Notes: generated by a model not told the origin, from the letters alone. 19,026 nt of DNA from Clostridia bacterium (GCA_012727745.1 JAAYGJ010000013.1:1-19026), one strand, 5' to 3'; counted from the stretch's first letter, positions 7,700-15,516 are shown. Numbers and translations are program-made.

Positions 7700-9049
7700 T
7701 CAGGAAACTGGCCTGGTAACATAAGCCAAAACCTTGCTGTTAGGAGCCATAATCTGGTGGGGGTCAATAGAAGTTTTCAGGCGTCTCATAATCTCAAAAA
7801 TGGCCTTGCCCCGACTCTCCACCCAGCGCCGGGCCAGGGTCATATCGGTAATGTTATCTACAACCAGCATGCCATTCAGGCTGCCGGCCAGATCAGCCAG
7901 GCTGTTCACCATTTTTTCAACTTCAGCGTAGGCCTCAGGTGCCTGGGCCAGCATAATATGAACTTGGGCATTACCAAAATGAGCTGCCATGATAGCCTCA
8001 ATATTGCTCTTGTCCAACTCAGTGCGGGCTTTGGTTAAAAACTCCAGCATTTTGGTAAAGGGAACTGCTGCATTTATTAGGATAGCTCCCCTTTCACCAG
8101 CAAGTGTCGGGAAAAGCTGTCCCCGGGCACGCCATACTGCTACAGCAGCCTCTTCGTCCAGGGTAACAGCTGCCTGGTATTTGTTTTTTATATAATCTAT
8201 CATTACATCAACCTGCTCAACAAAACCGGTAAACCGGGCTAGAACACCCACTCCACTGCTGTTGGGCTTATAGCCAGCCCTGGCTAGGATGCCCATAGCC
8301 GCTGCATCCAGCAATTCCAGGGCCACCGGTAAGGTCTCATTTCTAATAGTTGTTGCCGCCTTTGCTGCTGCTTCCAGATCCTTTAAGACAATCAGTACGG
8401 TTCCCTCTTTTTCCGGCAGGGGACGCAATTTTAACATGGCCTTGGTTACTATCCCCAGGGAACCCCAGGAACCGGCTAGAAAACGGGTATTATCGTAATC
8501 CTGCACGTTTTTAACTGTCTTGCCACCGGTATCAATTATATCCCCCGTAGGAGTAACAAGCTCCAGGCCCAGTAAATGGAACTTGGCATCGCCATAGCCC
8601 AGCTTACTGGGACCGGAAGCATTGGTGGCAATACAACCGCCCAGGGTACAACTATCCGGCTCTAACGGCTCTACCGGCCAGTAAAGTTTATGTTCTACCA
8701 ATACTTCCTGCAACTCTTTAAGGGAAATACCGGCTTCCACATAAGCTGTCTGGTTTTCGTAATCATACTCAATTATTTTTTTCATGCGTGTAAGGTTAAT
8801 AGCCACGCCCCCCGTCAAGGGTAACAGCCCGCGCCAGGCCATCGTCCCGGCACCCCAGGGTACTACCGGGCATCCTTCCTCAATAGCAGCCTTAACCACC
8901 CGGGCAACCTGCTCGCTATTTTCAGGATAGACAACAACATCGGGTATGGCCTTTTCACTGTAACCGTGTTGTCTCCGGATGGCCTTGTCAACCTGGCAGT
9001 ACTCCTGGCCTACAATTTCCCTTAGTGCCTTGATAGTTTCTTGCCGCAT
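7700..9049 (-). CDS. FAD-binding oxidase subunit, second copy (GlcE-like role)
   Basis: FAD-linked oxidase of the PCMH/VAO type, 449 aa. FAD-domain motifs: PWGAGTM (64-70), LGGCIATNASGPSKLGYG (136-153) and the GSWGSLGIVTKAMLKLRPLP segment. It lacks the GDGNLH and SGEHGIG motifs present in the neighbouring FAD subunit, so it may not be the catalytic partner; E. coli GlcE similarly lacks them, though it is shorter (about 350 aa). I chose ATG 9049 because AAGGAGGA lies seven bases upstream, just after the stop of the previous gene; a longer form from 9085 would begin inside that gene. I infer that it pairs with the other two products in one complex. Confidence 0.85.
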   Translation of the reverse strand: MRQETIKALREIVGQEYCQVDKAIRRQHGYSEKAIPDVVVYPENSEQVARVVKAAIEEGCPVVPWGAGTMAWRGLLPLTGGVAINLTRMKKIIEYDYENQTAYVEAGISLKELQEVLVEHKLYWPVEPLEPDSCTLGGCIATNASGPSKLGYGDAKFHLLGLELVTPTGDIIDTGGKTVKNVQDYDNTRFLAGSWGSLGIVTKAMLKLRPLPEKEGTVLIVLKDLEAAAKAATTIRNETLPVALELLDAAAMGILARAGYKPNSSGVGVLARFTGFVEQVDVMIDYIKNKYQAAVTLDEEAAVAVWRARGQLFPTLAGERGAILINAAVPFTKMLEFLTKARTELDKSNIEAIMAAHFGNAQVHIMLAQAPEAYAEVEKMVNSLADLAGSLNGMLVVDNITDMTLARRWVESRGKAIFEIMRRLKTSIDPHQIMAPNSKVLAYVTRPVS

Positions 9050-9062
9050 ATTGCCATCCTCC

Positions 9063-10451
9063 TTAAGCTGCCGTCTCAGGCACAAATTTGCCGCCGTTCA
9101 AAATCTCATTGGGGTCAAAAGCCAAGCGCTCGTGGCGCATGAACTTTAAATATTCCGGCTTGATTGCCCAGGTCATAAACTCCAATTTTCCCAGGCCGAT
9201 ACCATGTTCACCCGACAGGGTACCGCCCAAGTCAAGGGCTGTACGGAAAAGTTCGTGGCGGATTTTATGCACTCGCTTCATTTCATCCTCGTCCCGCTCA
9301 TCGAAAAGCACCAGCGGATGGAGGTTGCCATCCCCAGCATGGGCCAGCATGCCGATGGTAATGTTATATTTTTCGGCCATTTTGGTTACGGTTTTTAAAA
9401 TTTGTGGCAACTTGGTGCGGGGCACAGTCGCATCTTCCATATCATAGTTCGGACGCAGGCGCCCCATAGCCCCAATAGCATTCCGCCGGGCCATCCAGAG
9501 GTTATCACGTTCCTGGGCATTCTTGGCCAGGCTGATCTCAATAGCACCAACTTCTTTACAAATATCAATAATCTGCTGTGCCTGGCGGTCCAGACCGGCA
9601 TCCCAGCCGTCTACCTCAATTAATAGCACTGCACCTGCTTGTAGCGGTAAGCCGATATGCAGCCACTCTTCAACAGCTTTAATGACGTTGTTGTCCATTA
9701 ATTCAAGAGTGCAGGGAATAATTCCATGGGCAATAATCGCCGAAACAGCCCGGCCGGCATCTTCCAAAGTTTTATATGCGGTCAGCATGGTTTTTACTGC
9801 TTTTGAAGCCGGACTCAATTTGCAATAGATTTCAGTCACCACACCCAGCGTCCCCTCTGAGCCTATTAGCAAAGCATTAAAGTTTAATTCCGGCACAATT
9901 TGTTCGACTTTACCGCCAATTTGCACAAACTGGCCGTCTGGCAAAACCAGCTCCGCGCCAACAATATGGTCTTTAGTAACCCCGTACTTAATACCTACCA
10001 TACCGCCTGCGTTCTCACCGAGATTACCACCCAAGGTAGATACTTTCTGGCTGGCTGGATCCGGCCTGTAAACCAGCCCATAGGGAGCTACTGCCCGCTG
10101 CAGGTCAATATTTAGCACTCCGGGCTCGACAACAGCTATCCGATTTTCTACATCAATTTCCAGGATACGGTTCATGCGGGTCATCACGAGCACAATCCCG
10201 CCCCGGTTAGCAACAGCACCACCGCTAACACCCATACCATTTCCCCGCGGGGTAACTGGAATCTTTTTGCTGTTTGCCAATTTTAATACTTGTGCTATCT
10301 GTTGCTTGTTTTCTACAAATACGATAACTTCTGGATTGCCATATACCAGACCAGCATCATACATATAAGTATCTAATGAAATTTTAGAAGTATCCACATT
10401 TTTCTTGCCTACTATGTTCCTCAGCTCATTAATAGTAGCCTGGTCAATCAC
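9063..10451 (-). CDS. glcD: Glycolate/D-lactate dehydrogenase FAD subunit (GlcD-like)
   Basis: Catalytic FAD subunit that oxidises a 2-hydroxyacid (glycolate, D-lactate or similar) to the 2-oxoacid; 462 aa. FAD_binding_4 motifs: TPRGNGMGVSGGAV (67-80), STLGGNLGENAGG (138-150) and GSEGTLGVVTEIYCKL. The C-terminal oxidase domain keeps HAGDGNLHP (about 371) and SGEHGIG (about 411), the His-rich catalytic/metal region of the D-lactate dehydrogenase/GlcD group. The GTG start is well supported by AAGGAGGA eight bases upstream. It is the first gene of a three-gene operon. There is no etfAB next to it, so it is unlike the electron-bifurcating lactate dehydrogenase of Acetobacterium in organisation. 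Confidence 0.88.
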   Translation of the reverse strand: MIDQATINELRNIVGKKNVDTSKISLDTYMYDAGLVYGNPEVIVFVENKQQIAQVLKLANSKKIPVTPRGNGMGVSGGAVANRGGIVLVMTRMNRILEIDVENRIAVVEPGVLNIDLQRAVAPYGLVYRPDPASQKVSTLGGNLGENAGGMVGIKYGVTKDHIVGAELVLPDGQFVQIGGKVEQIVPELNFNALLIGSEGTLGVVTEIYCKLSPASKAVKTMLTAYKTLEDAGRAVSAIIAHGIIPCTLELMDNNVIKAVEEWLHIGLPLQAGAVLLIEVDGWDAGLDRQAQQIIDICKEVGAIEISLAKNAQERDNLWMARRNAIGAMGRLRPNYDMEDATVPRTKLPQILKTVTKMAEKYNITIGMLAHAGDGNLHPLVLFDERDEDEMKRVHKIRHELFRTALDLGGTLSGEHGIGLGKLEFMTWAIKPEYLKFMRHERLAFDPNEILNGGKFVPETAA

Positions 10452-10590
10452 TAATTATTTCCTCCTTCCCTGTAAAAAACTCATGTATATAAACGCCCCC
10501 TTAAGGGGGCGGCGAGATTGGGGTTCTGCTATTTCCTCCCCCCTATCATACCCCACATCTGTATATAAAGCATTAAATATTCGCAATATT
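10452..10590 (-). promoter_or_regulatory. Structured 5' leader of the glycolate/D-lactate oxidase operon
   Basis: About 135 bases separate the predicted transcription start from the glcD GTG. In RNA sense the leader holds G-tracts (10554-10551 and 10543-10538), a C-tract (10523-10520) and the hairpin CGCCCCCTTAAGGGGGCG (10511-10494). AGGGGG at 10544-10539 could pair with the left arm of that hairpin, giving alternative folds. Two nine-codon reading frames are present (10558-10529 and 10484-10455). The ten bases GGAGGAAATA occur twice, once as the real glcD ribosome binding site (10465-10456) and once upstream (10539-10530). Whether any of this regulates is inference. Confidence 0.4.
10576..10590. 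promoter_or_regulatory. Operator-like dyad at the glc operon transcription start
   Basis: AATATT-CGC-AATATT is a 6+6 bp dyad immediately downstream of the -10 box, covering the expected transcription start. A repressor bound here would block initiation. No regulator gene lies beside the operon, and I do not recognise the motif as a GntR, LysR or similar site. Confidence 0.4.
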
Positions 10591-10591
10591 A

Positions 10592-10621
10592 ATTATAGCA
10601 ACTGCCGTAAATGGGTGTCAA
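10592..10621 (-). promoter_or_regulatory. Sigma-A promoter of the glycolate/D-lactate oxidase operon
   Basis: On the - strand TTGACA (10621-10616) and TATAAT (10597-10592) are exact consensus hexamers separated by 18 bases. It faces the GTG of glcD about 140 bases downstream. A promoter this strong usually needs repression or leader control if expression is conditional. Between it and the PFOR terminator (10622-10747) I see no gene or clear signal. Confidence 0.85.
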
Positions 10622-10747
10622 CGACTACCAGCTTCAAGATGCTCTATCTGCTAGCCCTTTTCTTTGATTTTCACCAATTAGCTGTCCTATGGTCTAACCA
10701 GCAGACAGGTGCTCGCCCAAGCTAAGGCTATAGCTATCCCCGCTAGC

Positions 10748-10781
10748 AAAAAACAGCGGCAAGCTTTTCAGCCTGCCGCTG
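10748..10781 (-). terminator. Rho-independent terminator of PFOR
   Basis: In RNA sense CAGCGGCAGGC pairs with GCTTGCCGCTG (11 bp, one G-U) around the loop TGAAAA and is followed by six T. It starts 53 bases after the PFOR stop and isolates PFOR from the glc operon. Confidence 0.92.
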
Positions 10782-10834
10782 CTTCTATGCTACTTCCTTC
10801 TATCCCGACAGCAATAGGTCATTCCCGCCGGAAC

Positions 10835-13800
10835 TTACTCCCCGGCTAATCTCCGGTAGCGTTCCAGTCTGGCTTTTGCATCTGCTTCAGCCTTGGCAAA
10901 AAGTTCTTCTGCCTTATCCGGGAATTCTCTGGTTAAAGCATTGTAACGTATTTCTCCCATTAAGAAATCACGGTAACTGCCCTTGGGTTCCCGCGAATCA
11001 AGGATAAACGGATTCTTGCCGTCCAGTGCTAATTGTGGATTGTAACGATACAATGTCCAGTAACCAGCTTCCACTGCTTTCTTTGCTTCTTGTTGACTGA
11101 AGCGCATATCAATACCGTGGTTGATACACGGTGCATAGGCAATAATCAGCGAAGGACCGTCATATTTCTCCGCCTCTACCAGTGCCTTAATTAACTGGTT
11201 CGGGCTGGCACCCATAGCTACCGAAGCCACATAGACGTAACCGTAAGTCATGGCCATCAGGCCCAGATCTTTCTTGCTGGTATATTTACCAGCAGCCGCA
11301 AAGCGAGCAATAGCCCCGGTTTGAGTAGCCTTGGAGGACTGGCCGCCGGTATTGGAATAGACCTCGGTATCCAGCACCAGGACGTTAACGTTGGCACCGC
11401 TGGCCAGGACATGGTCCAGGCCGCCGTAACCGATATCATAAGCCCAGCCGTCACCGCCGATAATCCAGATCGACTTCTTGGTCAAGTACTCTTTCAGGTC
11501 ATCAATGGCTTCCAGCACTGCTTTGCAATCGCCGCAGCAAGCATTGCTGATTTCCTGGGGTAATAATTCCTTAATCTTGTCGCCAAACTCCCGGGAAAGG
11601 TCCGCATCGTCCTTACCCGCCAGCCAGCCTTCACAGGCAGCTTTAAAGGCCTCACTAACCGGAGCTGCCAGAGCCTTCTTAACAGCTTCCGCCAGCTCTT
11701 CCTGGCGTTTGGCAACAGCAAGGCTAATGCCAAAACCAAACTCGGCGTTATCTTCAAAGAGCGAGCTGCACCAGGCCGGACCGTGCCCCTTGCGATTGGT
11801 CGTATAAGGACAACTGGGAGCGCTGCCGCCCCAAATCGAGGAACAACCGGTAGCGTTGGCAATAATCATGCGGTCGCCAAAAAGCTGGGTAACCAGCTTG
11901 ACGTACGGTGTCTCGCCACAGCCGGCACAGGCACCGGAAAACTCAAGCAAAGGTGTTTGGAACTGGCTGCCCTTAATGGTAGCAGGATTGATTTTAGCCT
12001 CAACTTCTGGCAGCTGCTCCGCAAAATTGAAGTTGGCATCTTCAACTGCTACTACTTCATCCAAAGGCACCATCTTCAGGGCCTTATTTTTGGCCGGGCA
12101 GGTATTGGCGCAGTTTTCGCAACCGGTACAATCCAGCGGCGATACCTGGAGGCGATATTTCAAACCGGTCAGGTCTTTACCCCTGGCATCCACAGTAACA
12201 AAACCCTCTGGAGCCTGGGCCAGGTCTTCAGGCTTGGCCAGGTAAGGCCGGATGGCTGCATGGGGGCAGACCAGAGAACACTGGTTACACTGGGTGCAGT
12301 TTTCCGGAATCCACTGGGGTACATTTACGGCTATCCCGCGTTTTTCGTATTTAGTAGTCCCGACAGGGAAAGTACCGTCAATAGAAAATTTGCTTACCGG
12401 CAGTTCGTCGCCCTTTAAAGCATGGATCGGCCGGGCAACATTTTTAACGAAATCCGGCTCATCGACTTCTACAGCCGCCTCGTCTACTGCGTTAGCCCAG
12501 CTCTCCGGGTATTTAATCTCCTCAAGGGCCGACATGCCCTGGTCGACAGCAGCATAATTCATGTTGAGGATTTTTTCGCCCTTCTTGCCGTAGGTCTTTT
12601 CAATGGAATCCTTAATATAGGCTACTGCGTCGTCACTGGGGATAACGTTGGCAATCTTAAAGAAAGCTGCCTGCATAATAACATTGATGCGGCTACCGAG
12701 CCCGATTTCCTGGGCAATCTTCACGGCATCGATATTGTAGAATTTGAGTTTTTTAGTGGCTATTGTCCGTTTGACATCAGCAGGCAGGCGTTTTTCCATT
12801 TCTTCAGCGCTCCAGCTGGAATTAAGCAGGAAAATTCCGCCTTCCTTAATCCCTGCCAGCACATCATATCGTCCGATATATGACGGGTTATGACAGGCAA
12901 TCAGGTCTGCCTGGTCAATTAGATAGGACGACTGAATGGGCTTGACCCCAAAACGCAGGTGGGAAACGGTAACCCCGCCAGATTTCTTGGAATCATAAAC
13001 AAAATACCCCTGCGCGTACATGTCGGTATGGTCGCCAATGATCTTGATAGAGTTCTTGTTGGCACCAACAGTACCGTCGGAACCGAGGCCAAAGAATTTG
13101 CAGCGGATAGTCCCCTTGGGCGAGGTATCGATATGCTCTTTTATTTCCAGAGAACTATTATTTACATCATCGATAATGCCCACTGTGAAGTTGTTCTTAG
13201 GCGTCGCTGCTGCCAGGTTGTCAAAAACAGCTTTGACCATGGAAGGATTAAACTCTTTGGAGCCCAGGCCATAGCGCCCGCCCACAATAAGAGCTTCCCT
13301 GCCGCCTTCAGCCATAGCAGCCCGCACGTCCAGGTAAAGGGGTTCGCCTAGGGAACCCGGTTCTTTGGTACGGTCAAGCACTGCAATGCGTTTTACCGAG
13401 GCCGGGAGTGCTTTTAAGAAATGTTCCGCCGAGAAAGGACGGTATAGCCGGACCTTGAGCACCCCTACTTTCTCGCCCTTTTCAAGCAGGTAATTAACAG
13501 TTTCTTCAGCTACTTCACAGGCCGAACCCATACAAATAATAACCCGTTCCGCATCAGGTGCGCCACAGTAATCAAAGAGGTTATATTTACGCCCGGTTAG
13601 CTGCCCAACCTGCTGCATAACCTGCTCCACAATAGCTGGCGTGGCCAGGTAATAGGGATTGGTGCGTTCGCGGCCCTGGAAGTAAATGTCAGGATTCTGA
13701 GCAGTACCCCGCTGTACCGGCCGTTCCGGATTTAAAGCCCTTTTCTTAAAAGCTTTAACAGCCTCCCAATCCAGCAACTTGGCCATATCTTCATACTCAA

Positions 13801-14350
13801 TAAGGTCAACCTTCTGGATTTCGTGGGAGGTCCGGAAGCCATCAAAGAAATGAACGAAAGGCATACTGGCCTTAATGCTTGCCAGGTGGGCCACCAGGCC
13901 TAGATCCATAACTTCCTGCACTGAGGCCGAAGCCATCATAGCAAAGCCTGTCTCGCGAACAGCCATAACATCCTGGTGATCGCCAAAAATGGAGAGAGCA
14001 TGGGTAGATAGAGCACGTGCCGAAACATGGAAAACTGTCGGCAATAGTTCGCCGGCAATTTTATACATATTAGGTATCATTAACAACAAACCCTGGGAAG
14101 CCGTAAAGGTAGTTGTTAAGGCTCCCCCCTGCAGCGAACCGTGTACGGCTCCGGCCGCACCCGCTTCGGACTGCATTTCCACTACCTGCAAGGTTTTACC
14201 GAAAACATTTTTGCGCCCATAGGCGGCCCACTCGTCAGCAGTCTCTGCCATGTTTGAAGATGGCGTTATCGGATAAATAGTAGCTACCTCGGAAAGGGCA
14301 TAAGCCACATGGGCAGCCGCAGTGTTGCCATCAATTGTTGCTTTAGCCAT
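10835..14350 (-). CDS. nifJ: Pyruvate:ferredoxin oxidoreductase, single-chain (NifJ type)
   Basis: Interconverts pyruvate + CoA with acetyl-CoA + CO2 and reduced ferredoxin; in acetogens it links the Wood-Ljungdahl pathway to biosynthesis. The 1171-aa chain has all expected domains: the pyrimidine-binding domain with YPITPSS (26-32), domain II/III and CoA region, a two-cluster ferredoxin domain (CTQCNQCSLVCP near 680 and CTGCENCANTCP near 738), and the TPP domain with GDGWAYDIGYGG (about 963) and EVYSNTGGQ. Probable proximal-cluster ligands are CAGC (about 807), GC in NATGCSS (about 832) and C in YAPCINHG (about 1070), close to the Desulfovibrio africanus spacing. I chose ATG 14350 because MAKATIDGN is the conserved N-terminus; an in-frame TTG at 14413 would add an unlikely phenylalanine/glycine-rich extension. 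Confidence 0.97.
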   Translation of the reverse strand: MAKATIDGNTAAAHVAYALSEVATIYPITPSSNMAETADEWAAYGRKNVFGKTLQVVEMQSEAGAAGAVHGSLQGGALTTTFTASQGLLLMIPNMYKIAGELLPTVFHVSARALSTHALSIFGDHQDVMAVRETGFAMMASASVQEVMDLGLVAHLASIKASMPFVHFFDGFRTSHEIQKVDLIEYEDMAKLLDWEAVKAFKKRALNPERPVQRGTAQNPDIYFQGRERTNPYYLATPAIVEQVMQQVGQLTGRKYNLFDYCGAPDAERVIICMGSACEVAEETVNYLLEKGEKVGVLKVRLYRPFSAEHFLKALPASVKRIAVLDRTKEPGSLGEPLYLDVRAAMAEGGREALIVGGRYGLGSKEFNPSMVKAVFDNLAAATPKNNFTVGIIDDVNNSSLEIKEHIDTSPKGTIRCKFFGLGSDGTVGANKNSIKIIGDHTDMYAQGYFVYDSKKSGGVTVSHLRFGVKPIQSSYLIDQADLIACHNPSYIGRYDVLAGIKEGGIFLLNSSWSAEEMEKRLPADVKRTIATKKLKFYNIDAVKIAQEIGLGSRINVIMQAAFFKIANVIPSDDAVAYIKDSIEKTYGKKGEKILNMNYAAVDQGMSALEEIKYPESWANAVDEAAVEVDEPDFVKNVARPIHALKGDELPVSKFSIDGTFPVGTTKYEKRGIAVNVPQWIPENCTQCNQCSLVCPHAAIRPYLAKPEDLAQAPEGFVTVDARGKDLTGLKYRLQVSPLDCTGCENCANTCPAKNKALKMVPLDEVVAVEDANFNFAEQLPEVEAKINPATIKGSQFQTPLLEFSGACAGCGETPYVKLVTQLFGDRMIIANATGCSSIWGGSAPSCPYTTNRKGHGPAWCSSLFEDNAEFGFGISLAVAKRQEELAEAVKKALAAPVSEAFKAACEGWLAGKDDADLSREFGDKIKELLPQEISNACCGDCKAVLEAIDDLKEYLTKKSIWIIGGDGWAYDIGYGGLDHVLASGANVNVLVLDTEVYSNTGGQSSKATQTGAIARFAAAGKYTSKKDLGLMAMTYGYVYVASVAMGASPNQLIKALVEAEKYDGPSLIIAYAPCINHGIDMRFSQQEAKKAVEAGYWTLYRYNPQLALDGKNPFILDSREPKGSYRDFLMGEIRYNALTREFPDKAEELFAKAEADAKARLERYRRLAGE

Positions 14351-14362
14351 GATATTTGGTTT

Positions 14363-14371
14363 CCCCCCCCC
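14363..14371 (-). repeat. Nine-G homopolymer in the PFOR 5' leader
   Basis: On the - strand six T are followed by nine G and then AAA, 12 bases before the PFOR ATG. The purine run GGGGGGGGGAAA is the only candidate ribosome binding site in front of this gene. Long G runs are prone to slippage during replication and transcription. Confidence 0.9.
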
Positions 14372-14384
14372 AAAAAATAAAGAA

Positions 14385-14413
14385 AAAATAAACGGAAATA
14401 AACCTAAAGGCAA
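14385..14413 (-). promoter_or_regulatory. Possible PFOR promoter
   Basis: TTGCCT (14413-14408) and TATTTT (14390-14385) are separated by 17 bases; each matches four of six consensus positions. The predicted start would give a leader of about 28 bases beginning just before the T6G9 run. The -35 box lies in a pair of 9-bp direct repeats. No terminator separates PFOR from the formyltransferase gene upstream, so read-through is also possible. Confidence 0.35.
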
Positions 14414-14424
14414 TGCCTAAAGGC
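14403..14424. repeat. Two 9-bp direct repeats upstream of PFOR
   Basis: CCTAAAGGC occurs at 14403-14411 and 14416-14424, a 13-base period. The junction also forms the dyad AGGC-AAT-GCCT. The repeats overlap the possible -35 box of PFOR and could be a regulator site. This is inference from position only. Confidence 0.45.
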
Positions 14425-14460
14425 CATTTAAAGCTTTACTCCTTCCACCCCCTTCATGGG

Positions 14461-15384
14461 TTAACTGCCTAGCAGTTCGCCTTCCTGAAGATTAACAGCT
14501 GCTGCGAACTGGCCGGCCGGTACCTTGTCACGTGAATCGCCATATTGTACTCTTTGAGCCAAAATAGATCCTTTAGCAGTAGCTATAATAAAACCCTGAT
14601 CCTCAAGGACCTTCAAAACTGTGCCGGGGGTGCCTTGCGCTTGGTAGGGTTTGGCCTCCCAAACTATCAGTTTTTTCCCCCGCCAGACAGTCCAGGCCCC
14701 CGGGGCAGGGTTGGAACCACGGATTAAATTATAAATGCTCCCGGCCTCTTGCTGCCAATCTATCTGTACATCATGCTCTTTAATTACTGGCTGGAATGAT
14801 GCCCGACTTTCATCCTGGGGTCGGAGCACTGCCTTACCTTCCCGGATTAAACGGACAGCTTCAGCAACCATTTTGACGCCCAACGGATAAATTTTGTTAA
14901 AATAGAGCGATTTTACAGTATCGTCAGGGTCTATTGTAACTTTTTCCTGCAGTATAATTGGGCCCGTATCGATGCCGGCATCAATTTTGTGAATAGTTAC
15001 CCCTGTTTCTTTTTCGCCATTGATCAGTGCCCAGTTCATAGCGCTACCACCCCGGTATGCAGGTAACATGGAGGGATGGAAATTGATGCCGCCCCAGCTA
15101 GCTAAATCAATCATGCTCTGGGGTACAATTTGAGTAACAAATGCCAGCACCAGCAAATCGGGGCGCTGCTTTGCTACCCACTGGTGAGCTGCTTCCGACC
15201 GCAAACGTTCCGGCTGTAAGAGCGGCAAAGCTCTGGCAATAGCCAGTTCTTTGACCGGATTGGGCTTTTTCTGACCGGGCCTGTCGGCAACAGTAATTAC
15301 ACCTGCTACTTCCTCTCCCTGGTCCAGTAGTGCCTGCAAGCAGTCGCCGCCAAAAGCAGCTTGGCCTATAAACAAAACCCGCAC
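14461..15384 (-). CDS. Methionyl-tRNA formyltransferase homologue (Fmt-like)
   Basis: Formyltransferase of the Fmt family, 307 aa, using 10-formyl-tetrahydrofolate. The catalytic N-H-D triad is visible: N101 and H103 in GGINFHPSMLPAYRGG and D139 in IDAGIDTGPII. VADRPGQKK and NPVKELA match the N-terminal tRNA-contact region of Fmt, and the C-terminal segment (PAPGAWTVWRGKKL, GTVLKVLED) resembles the Fmt C-terminal domain. So it is the full two-domain architecture, though diverged (FVTQIVP where I expect YGQILP). It is not beside def, where the housekeeping fmt usually sits, so it may be a paralogue with another formyl acceptor. GTG start with AGGAGG eight bases upstream; it has its own promoter. 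Confidence 0.85.
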   Translation of the reverse strand: MRVLFIGQAAFGGDCLQALLDQGEEVAGVITVADRPGQKKPNPVKELAIARALPLLQPERLRSEAAHQWVAKQRPDLLVLAFVTQIVPQSMIDLASWGGINFHPSMLPAYRGGSAMNWALINGEKETGVTIHKIDAGIDTGPIILQEKVTIDPDDTVKSLYFNKIYPLGVKMVAEAVRLIREGKAVLRPQDESRASFQPVIKEHDVQIDWQQEAGSIYNLIRGSNPAPGAWTVWRGKKLIVWEAKPYQAQGTPGTVLKVLEDQGFIIATAKGSILAQRVQYGDSRDKVPAGQFAAAVNLQEGELLGS

Positions 15385-15486
15385 GGTGAAAGCCTCCTCT
15401 CCCTTTGCACCCCTTTATCCTTACAAAAATATACCCCCGGTAGGTACTAGGAGGACGAAAAAGAAATTTATTCGCACAACAATTTA

Positions 15487-15516
15487 AGTTTAGCACTATC
15501 TTTCACTTTTTGTCAA
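15487..15516 (-). promoter_or_regulatory. Sigma-A promoter of the Fmt-like gene
   Basis: TTGACA (15516-15511) and TAAACT (15492-15487) are 18 bases apart. The -35 box overlaps the stop codon of the preceding ferredoxin subunit gene, so the promoter begins inside the VOR operon. It leaves a leader of about 95 bases with no strong terminator, so operon read-through is also likely. Confidence 0.7.

Noticed and set aside
10494..10511. Palindrome CGCCCCCTTAAGGGGGCG as a terminator
   Set aside because: In RNA sense it is followed by TTTATATACATGAG, with the next T-run 15 bases away, and it lies inside the leader before glcD; I describe it as part of the leader instead.
10405..10725. 106-codon + strand frame across the PFOR-glc intergenic region
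   Set aside because: It begins inside glcD on the opposite strand, crosses the glc leader and promoter, has no ribosome binding site and no recognisable protein feature.
11783..12418. 211-codon + strand frame inside PFOR
   Set aside because: It lies wholly antisense to conserved PFOR domains; the frame is open because of the codon composition of PFOR, and the peptide resembles no protein I know.
14351..14413. N-terminal extension of PFOR by 21 residues from TTG 14413
   Set aside because: The extension is a low-complexity run of Phe, Leu and Gly encoded by the T- and G-rich leader, has no ribosome binding site, and is absent from the family; MAKATIDGN is the conserved N-terminus.
15420..15470. 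Terminator between the VOR delta gene and the Fmt-like gene
   Set aside because: TACC/GGTA near a T5 run gives only a four-pair stem; not enough to support a terminator.
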